DNA of 51,739 bases from Leucothrix pacifica. GTDB taxonomy: Bacteria > Pseudomonadota > Gammaproteobacteria > Thiotrichales > Thiotrichaceae. Position numbers and translations under genes: made by a program. The DNA lies in the NCBI RefSeq assembly GCF_003172875.1, contig NZ_QGKM01000029.1, forward strand, positions 1-51,739. Direction: 5' to 3'. Shown here piece after piece: positions 8,648 to 20,093 of this stretch. Position 1 is the first letter of the stretch. Each line of letters opens with the position of its first letter. A model generated the notes under the pieces. It saw only the letters and a list, made by a program, of their open reading frames with translations. It did not search any database and was not told the DNA's origin.

Positions 8648-8699
8648 AGTGCTAAATGTCTGGCGATTGTTTTGACCAGACATTCAACAATGGGCACTG
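8648..8699. terminator. Hairpin between convergent genes, possible two-way terminator
   Basis: A perfect 9-bp inverted repeat, AATGTCTGG (8655-8663) and CCAGACATT (8676-8684), lies between the photolyase and cytochrome b561-like genes, with outer AGTGC/GCACT arms extending it. There is no T-run, so termination is plausible but unproven. Confidence 0.4.
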
Positions 8700-8724
8700 C
8701 AATATTAAATGACTCAGTGCTGAC

Positions 8725-9384
8725 TTAGGCGGCCAACAAAGGTAAGCCAAAGTACAACGCCAGATAACACACCACCATCAACACGACGCCATAAACAGCA
8801 GGAACGATTTTGATCTCAGACTGCTTAGCCTCTGGAAATTCCGCATCGCCAGTAATCATGGGTTTGACCAGATTCTGTTTTTTATACACACGATAAAAGA
8901 TGATCGCCAAAATATGCAGCACTACCAGTGGAATCAGTATTTCGGAGCTGGAATGATGCAGGCCTGTTAGCCAATCTGCCGTGTCTGAGTCCACCAGCTC
9001 ATATAATGGCCCTTCAACCAGAATCTCATCTGTTGAAAATAATCCGGTTACACCCTGAAACAGCAAGACAGCTAGCATCGCGAAAACCATTAAACCACCT
9101 ACAGGATTGTGCCCCACATGCCGGTCTGAATCTCGCTTAAACAAGGTTTTGGCGTAAGCAATAACTTTTGATGGCGAATAGAAAAAGTCACTAAAACGTG
9201 CAGTGCTGCTTCCAAAAAATCCCCACACAAGCCTGTAAAGCACTAGCGCAAGTACGATAATTCCAGCGGTTTGATGCCAATCAAAGAGGTTACCCGTTTT
9301 ACCGCTAAACACCAAAAAGGCAATACACAGCACTAACAACCAATGGAACAGTCGAGTCGGCAAATCCCAAATCTTTATCTTCAT
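8725..9384 (-). CDS. Cytochrome b561-like membrane protein
   Basis: The 219-residue protein has four main transmembrane segments (about 14-30, 38-56, 95-112, 148-166) plus a C-terminal one near 195-217. Histidines suited to axial haem b ligation are H14 (TRLFHW), H37 (DWHQTAG), H143/H144 and H157. This matches the bacterial b561 / Ni-Fe-hydrogenase b-subunit superfamily, which passes electrons from quinol to periplasmic acceptors. The subgroup starting KIWDLPTRLFHW is often encoded with cytochrome c', and such a gene lies close by, so it may reduce that cytochrome. No hydrogenase genes are present. It follows the receiver gene on the same strand with a 37-bp gap. Confidence 0.85.
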   Translation of the reverse strand: MKIKIWDLPTRLFHWLLVLCIAFLVFSGKTGNLFDWHQTAGIIVLALVLYRLVWGFFGSSTARFSDFFYSPSKVIAYAKTLFKRDSDRHVGHNPVGGLMVFAMLAVLLFQGVTGLFSTDEILVEGPLYELVDSDTADWLTGLHHSSSEILIPLVVLHILAIIFYRVYKKQNLVKPMITGDAEFPEAKQSEIKIVPAVYGVVLMVVCYLALYFGLPLLAA

Positions 9385-9421
9385 TATGCGATACCTGCTT
9401 CACTAAAAGTATGAGCAGTGA

Positions 9422-9853
9422 TTATGACATGACAGACTCAGAAAGGCCTTGCGTTTGTGCGTACTTCTGACGCCTTTGCTGTATTTGAGGGCTTAGTTTA
9501 TTTAACAACTCAGTCAACTCATCCAGAATCAGAGGCTTACTCAGCCTGCTATTCATTCCACATAAAATACACTCAGTGAAATTGAATAACGACTCATGCC
9601 CTGTGAGCGCAATGATAGGGATATTGAAGTTGGCATGCTCACGCGGCAAGTTACGAATTGCTTTGGTTGCCTCAAAACCATTCATAACAGGCATCTGGCA
9701 GTCCATAAAAATTATGTCATAGCGTTTAACAGCAGCTTCTTCAGCAACTTCCTGACCATTTGAAGCAACCGTCACAGTATGACCTAGATTCTTAAGTATC
9801 TGAGACCCGACGATTTGATTGACACGATTATCGTCAGCGAGAATACATTTCAT
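9422..9853 (-). CDS. Stand-alone response-regulator receiver protein
   Basis: A single CheY-like receiver domain of about 115 residues with a basic 25-residue tail and no output domain. The acidic pair is D7 and D8 (ADDN), the phospho-acceptor is D51 in FMDCQMPVMNG, with switch T84 (ALTGH) and K106 (SKPL). The ADDNRVNQIV and FMDCQMPVMNG blocks resemble receivers of hybrid histidine kinases such as BarA, so it may act in a phosphorelay or be a detached kinase domain. No kinase gene is nearby. It sits just upstream of the cytochrome b561-like gene on the same strand and might be co-transcribed with it. Confidence 0.9.
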   Translation of the reverse strand: MKCILADDNRVNQIVGSQILKNLGHTVTVASNGQEVAEEAAVKRYDIIFMDCQMPVMNGFEATKAIRNLPREHANFNIPIIALTGHESLFNFTECILCGMNSRLSKPLILDELTELLNKLSPQIQQRRQKYAQTQGLSESVMS

Positions 9854-9879
9854 TATTACTTCCTACCGGAGGGGCTGTT

Positions 9880-9895
9880 GTATGCTTGCGCATAC
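9880..9895. promoter_or_regulatory. Short dyad upstream of the receiver gene
   Basis: GTATGC and GCATAC form a perfect 6-bp inverted repeat around TTGC, 26 bp upstream of the receiver start. It could be an operator or a small leader hairpin. Nothing else in the 147-bp gap to dusC is clear. Confidence 0.3.
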
Positions 9896-10000
9896 GTCAG
9901 AGGGCTAGTCCGGGGTAGATTATTATGGCTTACAATAAGAGGGGGATCTTATGTAAAGCGCTTATTTTTTATATCTACCAATAATAATGATTTTAGGTGG

Positions 10001-10960
10001 CTACGCCAGCTGTTTCAGACTAGCTGACAGTGCGTTAAAGACATCTTCCGACTCTTTTAAGCGTTTGATATTTTGAAATAATGTCGCGGCTTCCGGGTAG
10101 GCCCTCTGCAAAAACACCAACCACTGCTTTGAACGATTACTGACAAACTTAGGGTGCTGACTCTCCGAACGCTCCAGATAGTGAATGAGTATCTCCAGCA
10201 CTTCTGGCCAACTACGCCAGACAAAACGGCTGTCCGCATTATTATCTGCTTTGATGGCAGCCGCTAAATCAGGACGTGTCAGCGCGCTACGGCCTAACAT
10301 GATATCGCTACAACCACTTTCTGCGCGTGCTCGATGTGCGTCTGCTACGGTCCAGATCTCGCCATTGATAATCACAGGAATGCTGCTTTGCTCTGAAACC
10401 TGTTTGACAGCAGACCAATAAGCGGGTGGTTTGTACCCATCTTCTTTAGTTCTGGCGTGAATGCACACTTCACTTGCCCCAGCCTCTTCAATATTACCAG
10501 CGACTTCTGCCAGAAAATCATGATGACTGAAACCCAGACGTATTTTAGCCGTCACCGGAATGGCTGGATCTACCGAGTCACGTACTGACTTGACTATGTC
10601 GCCAATGCGGTGCGGTTCTTTTAGTAAAACCGACCCACCATCACTCTTATTGACCGTTTTAGAGGGGCAACCAAAGTTAATATCGATACCGGGTGGTTCA
10701 AGTTTCTGGGCCCGCGCTGCATTAATACCCATGTATTTTGCGCTGCCGCCTAGTAACTGGAGGTACACAGGCACTCCGGATGGCGTTGTTCCTCCCTGCT
10801 CAAGTTCGGGATTAAATCTCAGGAAGACACGATTAGGAAGTAGCTGGTCAGTGACTCGGACGAACTCGGTCACACAGCGATCATAACCACCAATCTGGGT
10901 GAGTAAAGCGCGCATCTCATAATCGACGACGCCCTCCATGGGAGCGAGTAATATTCGCAT
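10001..10960 (-). CDS. dusC: tRNA-dihydrouridine(16) synthase
   Basis: The 319-residue flavoenzyme reduces uridine to dihydrouridine in the tRNA D-loop with FMN and NADPH. Start MRILLAPMEGVVD, the catalytic cysteine C98 in INFGCPSKTVNKSDGGS, and the KIRLGF and HARTKEDGY blocks place it in the DusC branch rather than DusA or DusB. An FMN-phosphate region (INGEIW, then MLGRSALTRP) follows. Length agrees with DusC of E. coli (about 315). It is monocistronic, with the dienelactone hydrolase gene divergent on its right. Confidence 0.92.
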   Translation of the reverse strand: MRILLAPMEGVVDYEMRALLTQIGGYDRCVTEFVRVTDQLLPNRVFLRFNPELEQGGTTPSGVPVYLQLLGGSAKYMGINAARAQKLEPPGIDINFGCPSKTVNKSDGGSVLLKEPHRIGDIVKSVRDSVDPAIPVTAKIRLGFSHHDFLAEVAGNIEEAGASEVCIHARTKEDGYKPPAYWSAVKQVSEQSSIPVIINGEIWTVADAHRARAESGCSDIMLGRSALTRPDLAAAIKADNNADSRFVWRSWPEVLEILIHYLERSESQHPKFVSNRSKQWLVFLQRAYPEAATLFQNIKRLKESEDVFNALSASLKQLA

Positions 10961-11104
10961 AGTGCTGCAGACAACGATAAAGGGTGCGCATTGTAACAGT
11001 GATTGTCAGAGAATACACAAGCCATCAGTTAGTTCAGGTCGCAACTTTAAGTCATGAACAAATATTACAAATCCGTCATCAAGAAATACACAATATCCGC
11101 TTTA

Positions 11105-11124
11105 TTAACGCTAAAAGTCGTTAA
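11105..11124. promoter_or_regulatory. Inverted repeat upstream of the dienelactone hydrolase gene
   Basis: TTAACG and CGTTAA flank 8 bp in the 215-bp AT-rich divergent region between dusC and the hydrolase gene. It overlaps a likely promoter zone (TAAAAT at 11122-11127). An operator role is a guess. The hydrolase start at 11176 has a good AGAGGAG ribosome site. Confidence 0.35.
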
Positions 11125-11175
11125 AATAAATCTGTTAAAACGGGCAAAACAATTCATTCAGAGGAGTAAAGCATT

Positions 11176-12003
11176 ATGTGTAATTTAGATGGTTGCGGTA
11201 ATCAACAGGACTTACCTGAAATCAAGATAGATCCGGAACAACGTCGCTTATTTATGAAGGGCATGGCAACACTACCACTGGCCTCAGTTCTGGCGTTTCC
11301 TGAGCTGGCAAGTGCAGCAGCAGGTGGCTTACAGGATGTCACGATTAAAACAGCGAGCGGTAATAGTGTAACAGCATCTGTTGCGATGCCTAAAACTGAT
11401 GAAAAAGCACCGACCATTATACTGATTCATGAGTGGTGGGGACTGAATGACCAAATCAAAGCCGTTGCTGCTGAGTTTGCCAAGTTGGGTTATATCGCCG
11501 TTGCGGTTGATATGTACGGCGGTGAAGTTGCGACCGACGCACCGGGCGCGATGAGCCTGATGAAAACGGTCACACCAGAATCCGGCACTGAGATATTGAG
11601 TGCCTGGGTCGATTGGCTAAAGAACCATGATGACAGTAATGGAAAAGTCGCCACACTTGGCTGGTGCTTTGGTGGAGGCTGGTCTCTGAATGCTTCACTG
11701 GCAACATCAGTTGATGCAACGGTTATTTATTATGGCCGTGTGAATAAAACACCGGAGCAGCTAGCGACATTGAATAGTCCTGTACTGGGACACTTCGGTA
11801 CTTTGGATAAGAGCATAAACAAAGAGATGGTTAATGGATTCCTTGAGTCTGCTAAAACAGCCGGTAAAGATGAGCAGATCCTGACGTATTGGTATAACGC
11901 AGATCATGCGTTTGCAAATCCAACCGGTTCTCGTTATGACGCGGATGATGCGTCGTTAGCCTGGGAGCGTACGCTGAAGTTCTTGAGTGCTCATCTAAGT
12001 TAA
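11176..12003 (+). CDS. Dienelactone hydrolase family protein with Tat-like leader
   Basis: A 275-residue alpha/beta hydrolase. The dienelactone hydrolase triad is C164 (LGWCFGGGW), D211 (GTLDKS) and H244 (NADHAFANP), with E86 in IHEWWG matching the glutamate that primes the cysteine. Residues 23-29 read RRLFMKG, followed by a hydrophobic stretch to about 43 and an ASAAAG cleavage-like site, a twin-arginine signal, so it is probably exported folded to the periplasm. A conserved-looking MCNLDGCGN precedes the twin arginines. The substrate is unknown; no aromatic-degradation genes are close. It is monocistronic and ends in a hairpin terminator at 12028. Confidence 0.87.
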   Translation: MCNLDGCGNQQDLPEIKIDPEQRRLFMKGMATLPLASVLAFPELASAAAGGLQDVTIKTASGNSVTASVAMPKTDEKAPTIILIHEWWGLNDQIKAVAAEFAKLGYIAVAVDMYGGEVATDAPGAMSLMKTVTPESGTEILSAWVDWLKNHDDSNGKVATLGWCFGGGWSLNASLATSVDATVIYYGRVNKTPEQLATLNSPVLGHFGTLDKSINKEMVNGFLESAKTAGKDEQILTYWYNADHAFANPTGSRYDADDASLAWERTLKFLSAHLS

Positions 12004-12027
12004 TGTTCTTGATTTAGTGATGAGTTC

Positions 12028-12062
12028 AATGGTGAGTCCGGGTCTGCCCTGCTCACCATTTT
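12028..12062 (+). terminator. Terminator after the dienelactone hydrolase gene
   Basis: A perfect 9-bp stem, AATGGTGAG (12028-12036) and CTCACCATT (12052-12060), with a 15-nt loop is followed by a short T-run. It starts 25 bp after the stop codon. Confidence 0.72.
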
Positions 12063-12154
12063 ATCGTCAGAATGAGCAATGATGATTAGCTCATTTATAT
12101 TGATAAGCTCCAACCTGCAGCTTGTCCGCTCATGATTTGAAGGTTAGCTGATCT

Positions 12155-13807
12155 TTATTTTCTGAGTAACGCAAACAGTAATATTCCCAAACCAGATCCT
12201 CCTAGCATAAGGCTCAGAAAACCCAAATCTGTACCCTGATTCAAACCATTATTCACAACTCCAGCAATTAACAAAGCGGATCCCACGATACTACTTACTA
12301 CTCGCTGATTAGAGCGCTGCACAGTTTGTTGTAGTTGCAAAGCGTGTTGATGATCCACTGATGACTTTTGACGATACTCCGAATGCATCTGGGTGATCAA
12401 TTCATTCACAGTGACTGGCATTGCAGGAAGTTGTTCGACAAACTTAGGGAAGTTTTTCATCGCCCCGTTAACTAAAGAACGGAAACCAACCTGCTCATCC
12501 ATCCAACGCTCTATAAAAGGTTTGGCCGTGACCCACAAATCCAGATCCGGATAAACATCCCGCCCCATCCCTTCGATGTTAAGCAAGGTTTTTTGTAGCA
12601 ACACTAACTGAGGCTGTACTTCCATATCAAAACGCTGCGCTGTTTGAAACAACCTTAACAACAATTTGCCATAGGAAATATCTTTAAATGTCAGCTGGAA
12701 GATTGGCTCACAGACCGTGCGAATCGCAGCTTCAAATTCCACCACACTGGTTTCAGGCGGTACCCAACCTGATTCGATATGGACCTCAGCCACGCGTTTA
12801 TAGTCACGGTTGAAAAAAGCATGCAGGTTTTCGGCAAGGTAGCGCTGGTCCAGCAAACTCAGGGAGCCAACAATCCCGAAATCAACCGAGATATAGCTCG
12901 GGTCTTTCGGATTGGTGATATCCACAAACACATTACCGGGATGCATGTCGGCATGGAAAAAGTTGTGCTTGAAGACTTGAGTAAAGAATATATCGACGCC
13001 GCGCTCCGCCAAAATTTTCATATCTGTGCCAGCTGCTTTTAATGCAGCAATATCACCACCAGTAATGCCGTATATACGCTCCATAACCATGACATTGGGA
13101 CGACAGTGATCCCAGTAGATTTTGGGTATATAAAGGTCTGGTGAGTCTTCAAAATTCCGTCTGAGTTGGTTGGCATTGGCTGCTTCACGTTGCAGGTCAA
13201 GTTCATCAAAAATAGTCTTTTCATATTCAGCAACGACCTCAACAGGACGCAAGCGTTTTCCTGTATGACTCAAACGGCTCAGCAGTTTCGCCATCAGGTA
13301 CATAAGATTGATATCTTGCTGTATGACGTTTTCAATCTCAGGCCGGACGACTTTAACAATCACCTCCTGACCATTATGCAAACTGGCCGAATAAACCTGT
13401 GCAATTGAGGCTGCCGCTAGTGGCTCCCGGTCAAAGCGCTTAAATACATCATCAACGGGCTGCTCTAAGCTTTCCTCGATAATGGCGATAGCCTGATCAC
13501 TGGGGAATGGTGGTACTTTATCCTGCAGTTTCGCCAATTCATTGGCGTACTCTTCTGGCAGCATGTCGCGACGTGTTGATAGCACCTGACCAAATTTGAC
13601 AAATACGGGACCCAAGTCTTCCAGTGCGGAACGTATGCCGATAGCAGGTTCCGGTATCTCACGCTTAGCCCACTTCCATGGCATGAGTTTGTAAACAAAC
13701 CTGACCGAGTGCAGTGAAGGGACTGATAACAACAGCTCATCTAATCCATAGCGAATCATCACGCGAGCGATAAGCACCAAGCGTTTTGCCTGAGGAAATA
13801 ACTTCAT
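12155..13807 (-). CDS. ubiB: Ubiquinone biosynthesis accessory ATPase/kinase-like protein UbiB
   Basis: The 550-residue protein is an ABC1/ADCK-type atypical kinase needed for ubiquinone production. It has the KxGQ motif KFGQ at 71-74, the alanine-rich loop AAASIAQVYS at 131-140 replacing the usual P-loop, K152 in VIVKVVRP, the catalytic-loop-like HADMHPGNVFVD and the SVDFGIVG metal-binding block. The C-terminus has two hydrophobic helices (about 503-549) anchoring it in the inner membrane. Its start overlaps the ubiJ stop by 4 bp, so ubiE-ubiJ-ubiB is one operon in the standard gammaproteobacterial order. Confidence 0.96.
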   Translation of the reverse strand: MKLFPQAKRLVLIARVMIRYGLDELLLSVPSLHSVRFVYKLMPWKWAKREIPEPAIGIRSALEDLGPVFVKFGQVLSTRRDMLPEEYANELAKLQDKVPPFPSDQAIAIIEESLEQPVDDVFKRFDREPLAAASIAQVYSASLHNGQEVIVKVVRPEIENVIQQDINLMYLMAKLLSRLSHTGKRLRPVEVVAEYEKTIFDELDLQREAANANQLRRNFEDSPDLYIPKIYWDHCRPNVMVMERIYGITGGDIAALKAAGTDMKILAERGVDIFFTQVFKHNFFHADMHPGNVFVDITNPKDPSYISVDFGIVGSLSLLDQRYLAENLHAFFNRDYKRVAEVHIESGWVPPETSVVEFEAAIRTVCEPIFQLTFKDISYGKLLLRLFQTAQRFDMEVQPQLVLLQKTLLNIEGMGRDVYPDLDLWVTAKPFIERWMDEQVGFRSLVNGAMKNFPKFVEQLPAMPVTVNELITQMHSEYRQKSSVDHQHALQLQQTVQRSNQRVVSSIVGSALLIAGVVNNGLNQGTDLGFLSLMLGGSGLGILLFALLRK

Positions 13808-14433
13808 TGAGGCTGGCTTTCCTTATCCTGTCGGTGTTGGAGTGCATTAATTCTGGCTTCAAGACGATCAGCCGCCATTCGCAATTCATCCACATCATCA
13901 ATGAACTCATCGAGCTCTGCTTCTGCTACCACAAGACGACTCTCTTCACTGAGATATTCCGAGGTATTAAGCTTCATGGACTCAGCGCTTTCTTTGACCC
14001 ATTCATTACCTGATCGTACAAAATTGCCCACCTGATGTGCAGGGATATCACCGACCACCCGCGACAACATCTCTTCCCAGTCAATCGACGCTTCCGACAG
14101 GAATCGACTAAATGCTTGTGCGACCTGTAATTCACCTTTGATCTCAACGTCACTCTCAAGCATTGCGCTGGCACTGTCTTCGCTTTGATTGAGTCTTATC
14201 AAACTACCAATAGATCCGGAAATCGTTGCATCAGGCTCACCGCCATACTCACTCATTACCTGAATATCTTCCGCACCGGCCAGACAATATAAAGTCCAAT
14301 CCAGATTCTTTATATGTAAGGCAATGATCTTTCCCTGCAATGACTGACTTCGGCTAAACGCTTCGCCGTCCAGTCGCAGGTAAGCATTTAACGACCGCTC
14401 CAGTAATGCTAATAAAAGCACCGGCAGTTTCAT
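13804..14433 (-). CDS. ubiJ: Ubiquinone biosynthesis accessory factor UbiJ
   Basis: A 209-residue protein with an N-terminal SCP2-type lipid-binding domain (about 10-110) and a C-terminal coiled coil (about 165-205). UbiJ binds hydrophobic ubiquinone intermediates and organises the soluble Ubi complex with UbiK. It has no catalytic residues. The start overlaps the ubiE stop by one base and its own stop overlaps the ubiB start by 4 bp, which indicates tight translational coupling. The family is poorly conserved in sequence, so position between ubiE and ubiB is part of the evidence. Confidence 0.93.
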   Translation of the reverse strand: MKLPVLLLALLERSLNAYLRLDGEAFSRSQSLQGKIIALHIKNLDWTLYCLAGAEDIQVMSEYGGEPDATISGSIGSLIRLNQSEDSASAMLESDVEIKGELQVAQAFSRFLSEASIDWEEMLSRVVGDIPAHQVGNFVRSGNEWVKESAESMKLNTSEYLSEESRLVVAEAELDEFIDDVDELRMAADRLEARINALQHRQDKESQPQ

Positions 14434-15185
14434 TAGAATTTGTATCCTGTATGTAGGGCTACGATACCACCCGTCATATTGTGATAGCTCACTTTCTCAA
14501 AGCCTGCTTCTTCTATCATACCCTTTAGTGTTTCCTGATCAGGATGCATGCGGATGGACTCAGCAAGATAGCGGTAGCTATCGGCATCATTCGCAACAAT
14601 CTTGCCAACAACTGGTAACACTTTAAATGAGTAATGGTCATAAACCGTGTTCAGACCTGGTACGACCGGTTTGGAGAATTCCAGCACCATCAACTTACCG
14701 CCCGGCTTGATCGTACGGAAAATTGAGCGCAAGGCTTTATCTTTATCTGTCACATTTCTCAGACCAAATGCCATCGTAACCAAATCAAAACTATTGTCTT
14801 CAAAGGGTAATTCTTCGGCATTAGCCTCTACATATTCGATGTTACCGGCAATGCCCATATTGGTCAGCCGTTCACGTCCCTGCTCCAACATAGATGGATT
14901 AATATCCGACAGTACGACCTTCCCTTCAGGACCAACAATACGTGTAAATTTAGCGGCTAAATCACCAGTTCCACCTGCTAAATCAAGAACTTTGTCGCCT
15001 TTTTTTACACCCGCAGCGTTGATTGTGTACCTCTTCCACAAGCGGTGGACGCCCCCCGACATAAGGTCGTTCATAATGTCGTATTTATTAGCAACCGAGT
15101 GGAAAACTTCAGCAACTCTGGTAGCCTTATCTTCAACGGCAACATTTTCGTAGCCGAAGTGAGTGGTTTGATTTTTGTCTGACAT
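14433..15185 (-). CDS. ubiE: Bifunctional demethylmenaquinone/2-polyprenyl-benzoquinol methyltransferase UbiE
   Basis: The 250-residue S-adenosylmethionine-dependent methyltransferase adds the C-methyl group in ubiquinone (and menaquinone) synthesis. Signature blocks are [19 protein letters not shown] (34-52), the SAM motif [10 protein letters not shown] at about 66-75, [13 protein letters not shown] and the C-terminal [17 protein letters not shown]. Length is typical. It is the first gene of ubiE-ubiJ-ubiB; a TACAAT -10-like hexamer lies about 95 bp upstream at 15276-15281 with a poor -35, so the promoter is uncertain. The menaquinone branch cannot be inferred from this window. Confidence 0.97.
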   Translation of the reverse strand: MSDKNQTTHFGYENVAVEDKATRVAEVFHSVANKYDIMNDLMSGGVHRLWKRYTINAAGVKKGDKVLDLAGGTGDLAAKFTRIVGPEGKVVLSDINPSMLEQGRERLTNMGIAGNIEYVEANAEELPFEDNSFDLVTMAFGLRNVTDKDKALRSIFRTIKPGGKLMVLEFSKPVVPGLNTVYDHYSFKVLPVVGKIVANDADSYRYLAESIRMHPDQETLKGMIEEAGFEKVSYHNMTGGIVALHTGYKF

Positions 15186-15349
15186 ATTGTTACCTGATAG
15201 TCACTGGGACCATTCAAAAGTGAAAAATGCAAAGGCGGGTTGTTTATGCACCAACCGTACGCAAAGCAAAACCGCATTGTAGCAACCAACGTCACTGTTT
15301 TGCCATTAGGCTTAGCAAACTTCAACAATAATCGTACGGAAACGTCACT

Positions 15350-16003
15350 ATGAAGAAATTAAGTACATCTCTGATATTCACCCTAATGGCTGTGTTTGCA
15401 AATTCAGCTTATGCATGGCCAGAAGTCGACCACATGAATATGTGTGGTGCAGCCTCTAAAGTCATTCGCGACTATAAAGGCAATCCTCAAGCCTGGAACA
15501 ATCGTGACATGTATACAGAGTCACGCAAAGCTACCTTATATTTTCAGGCTAACTGTCCGGAAACCAAAGCTGGCAAGATCGAAAAGGCCGTTGTAAAGCG
15601 CGTAGCATCCAATGTCTATGTGCAGCCACAAGCACAAAATCAGCAGCCTCGGCCTCAAGCTCGTCCGGCTAGCTGCAAGGATTGCTTTGATGCTGGCTAC
15701 AAGAAAGGCTTTAAAGATGGTAAGTCTGTAGGTATTCATAATAACCCTGCGACTAGCAGCAGTGTTACTACTCCGCCAAGCTATCGTCAACCTCAACCAC
15801 AGGTCGCACAAACGCAGGTGCACACAGCACGTCCACACGCGCATGTTCAGACAGCTAAACCTCAGCATTCACCTGTGATGATTCAACACGGTGACCATCA
15901 GCACCACAGTGCTGTTGAAAAGGCAGACTGCGAGCTTACAGATGCTCTAAATCGCCGTGCGGGCCCAGTGGTGACTGTTATTAAGCGTCGCCACCACCAC
16001 TAA
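15350..16003 (+). CDS. Secreted His- and Gln-rich protein of unknown function
   Basis: I do not recognise this 217-residue protein. It has a clear signal peptide (about 1-22, ending SAYA/W) and a small folded-looking region to about residue 85 with two cysteines. A proline/glutamine-rich linker follows, then SCKDCFDAGYKKGFKDGKS near 104-122. The tail is histidine-rich (HTARPHAHVQ, HGDHQHHS) and ends RRHHH. The six cysteines (one or two near CKDC) and many histidines suggest binding of a transition metal in the periplasm, but this is inference from composition only. It stands alone, divergent from ubiE, and a compact hairpin follows its stop. Confidence 0.7.
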   Translation: MKKLSTSLIFTLMAVFANSAYAWPEVDHMNMCGAASKVIRDYKGNPQAWNNRDMYTESRKATLYFQANCPETKAGKIEKAVVKRVASNVYVQPQAQNQQPRPQARPASCKDCFDAGYKKGFKDGKSVGIHNNPATSSSVTTPPSYRQPQPQVAQTQVHTARPHAHVQTAKPQHSPVMIQHGDHQHHSAVEKADCELTDALNRRAGPVVTVIKRRHHH

Positions 16004-16021
16004 TACATATTTCGGTTTGTG

Positions 16022-16040
16022 GTCAGGCGCTTCGCCTGAC
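16022..16040 (+). terminator. Compact hairpin after the His-rich gene, possible terminator
   Basis: GTCAGGCG and CGCCTGAC form a perfect 8-bp stem with a 3-nt loop, 19 bp past the stop. No T-run follows, so it may instead protect the mRNA 3' end or be a REP-like palindrome. The rest of the 279-bp gap to lipA is AT-rich and holds a TATACT hexamer at 16240-16245 that could serve lipA. Confidence 0.4.
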
Positions 16041-16282
16041 TGCAAATCAGTAGATGTTCGCCAGCAACCTTTCATATCTTCACTAACTCGCTACAACTCC
16101 TATTCAGATAGATCTTTTCAAATACTCCCTGTTTCCTGTTTGTGCCAGCGCGTCACTTGAATAACTTCAGTATCAACCGCCTTCACATAATTTTAGTTCA
16201 GTGACTACGCTTTATCGAATCTGAACGACGAAATCTTGTTATACTTAGCAATCAACGATAAGTTATTTCAGGTCAAAAGATT

Positions 16283-18906
<2,624 letters not shown>

Positions 18907-18957
18907 AATGACTCTTAATTTTAATTAGTCAGAGTATTATGCCCACCTGTTATACAT

Positions 18958-18977
18958 AAAAAAAGCTTGTTAAAGCT
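18958..18977 (-). terminator. Weak terminator at the galU stop codon
   Basis: On the minus strand a 5-bp stem AGCTT/AAGCT with a 4-nt loop overlaps the galU TAA and is followed by seven Ts. The stem is short, so read-through into amgK-murU is likely. Confidence 0.5.
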
Positions 18978-19869
18978 CCATCTCTTTTAAAGCCGCACGG
19001 AAACGCTCACCAATACCCGGATGGCGCAGACCATATTCAACATTAGCCATCATATAGCTTAGCTTTGAACCACAGTCATGACTCTTACCAGTGATATTAA
19101 ATGCATTAACAGGCTCTTGTTTCATCAGCATCGCTATGGCATCAGTCAACTGAATCTCATCGCCCGCACCAACAGGCGTATGCTTTAGTAGATCCCAGGT
19201 TTTTCCAGACAGCACGTAACGACCAACAACAGCCAAATTTGACGGTGCTTCATCAATGGGTGGCTTTTCAACGATTTTAACAATCGGTGCGCTCTTGCCA
19301 GCAGTTAATGTATGACCATTCACATCCGCAACGCCATAGCCAGATACAAGCTCCATTGGAACAGGTTCTACCATGATTTGACTGACACCTGTCTCGTTGA
19401 ATAAGCTAATCATCTCAGCCAAGTTATCTTTATCAAGATCACTGTGATGCTCATCAATGATCACATCCGGCAGTACGACAACAAAAGGCTCTTTACCAAT
19501 TAACGGCTCAGCACACAAAACAGCGTGACCAAGGCCTTTAGCAACACCTTGACGAACATGCATTATCGTAACATCTTCAGGGCAGATCGAGCGAACTTCA
19601 TCAAGTAGCTGTCGTTTAACACGCTTTTCTAGTGTTGACTCCAACTCATAACTGGTATCGAAGTGGTTTTCAATGGCATTTTTACTAGAATGTGTTACCA
19701 GAACAATCTCTTTGATGCCCGCAGCAATACACTCATTAACAATGTATTGAATCATTGGTTTGTCGACAACAGGGAGCATTTCTTTAGGAATGGCCTTAGT
19801 AGCAGGTAGCATACGTGTACCCAGACCAGCGACGGGAATTACGGCTTTGCGAATTTTATTATTGCTCAT
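18970..19869 (-). CDS. galU: UTP-glucose-1-phosphate uridylyltransferase
   Basis: The 299-residue enzyme makes UDP-glucose for surface polysaccharides. It opens with [20 protein letters not shown], where the GLGTRMLP loop binds the nucleotide, followed by [16 protein letters not shown] and a conserved GLGHAVLCA and PFVVVLPDV. Length matches GalU. The in-frame GTG six bases upstream (at 19875) is possible, but the ATG at 19869 is better placed relative to the GAGAG ribosome site. A promoter is visible at 19914-19942. Neighbouring amgK-murU also yield UDP-sugars. Confidence 0.95.
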   Translation of the reverse strand: MSNNKIRKAVIPVAGLGTRMLPATKAIPKEMLPVVDKPMIQYIVNECIAAGIKEIVLVTHSSKNAIENHFDTSYELESTLEKRVKRQLLDEVRSICPEDVTIMHVRQGVAKGLGHAVLCAEPLIGKEPFVVVLPDVIIDEHHSDLDKDNLAEMISLFNETGVSQIMVEPVPMELVSGYGVADVNGHTLTAGKSAPIVKIVEKPPIDEAPSNLAVVGRYVLSGKTWDLLKHTPVGAGDEIQLTDAIAMLMKQEPVNAFNITGKSHDCGSKLSYMMANVEYGLRHPGIGERFRAALKEMEL

Positions 19870-19913
19870 TTTCACTCTCGTTCGTATTATTTGTGGGGGC
19901 TTATCTTATTATT

Positions 19914-19942
19914 GTTATAGTGTTGCCTTATGCATAGCCCAA
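19914..19942 (-). promoter_or_regulatory. Putative galU promoter
   Basis: On the minus strand TTGGGC (-35, 19937-19942) and TATAAC (-10, 19914-19919) are 17 bp apart, leaving a leader of roughly 40 nt before the galU ATG. The rest of the 150-bp gap to the S1/TIR-like gene shows nothing clear. Confidence 0.45.
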
Positions 19943-20093
19943 CTCATGAGACGTTGATACAATTATTACACACTCCTATCAACACAACAAAGCTCGCTCA
20001 TCCATAAGACACAACCGTTAGTATACATAACCACACGGTTTGTGTGAAAAACCTATGGCTTTATCGCTTTTTCTAATCAGGATTCTCTAGCTA

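Noticed and set aside
14647-15153. 168-codon open frame on the plus strand
   Set aside because: It lies wholly antisense to ubiE, has no recognisable domain, and mirrors ubiE codons.
15536-15868. 110-codon minus-strand frame
   Set aside because: Antisense to the His-rich secreted gene, which has a signal peptide and better start context.
15989-16003. C-terminal histidines of the secreted protein as an engineered tag
   Set aside because: The protein is His-rich over its whole last third, so the ending HHH looks natural.
16022-16040. REP/BIME repeat family
   Set aside because: No second copy was found in the window; it is listed only as a possible terminator hairpin.
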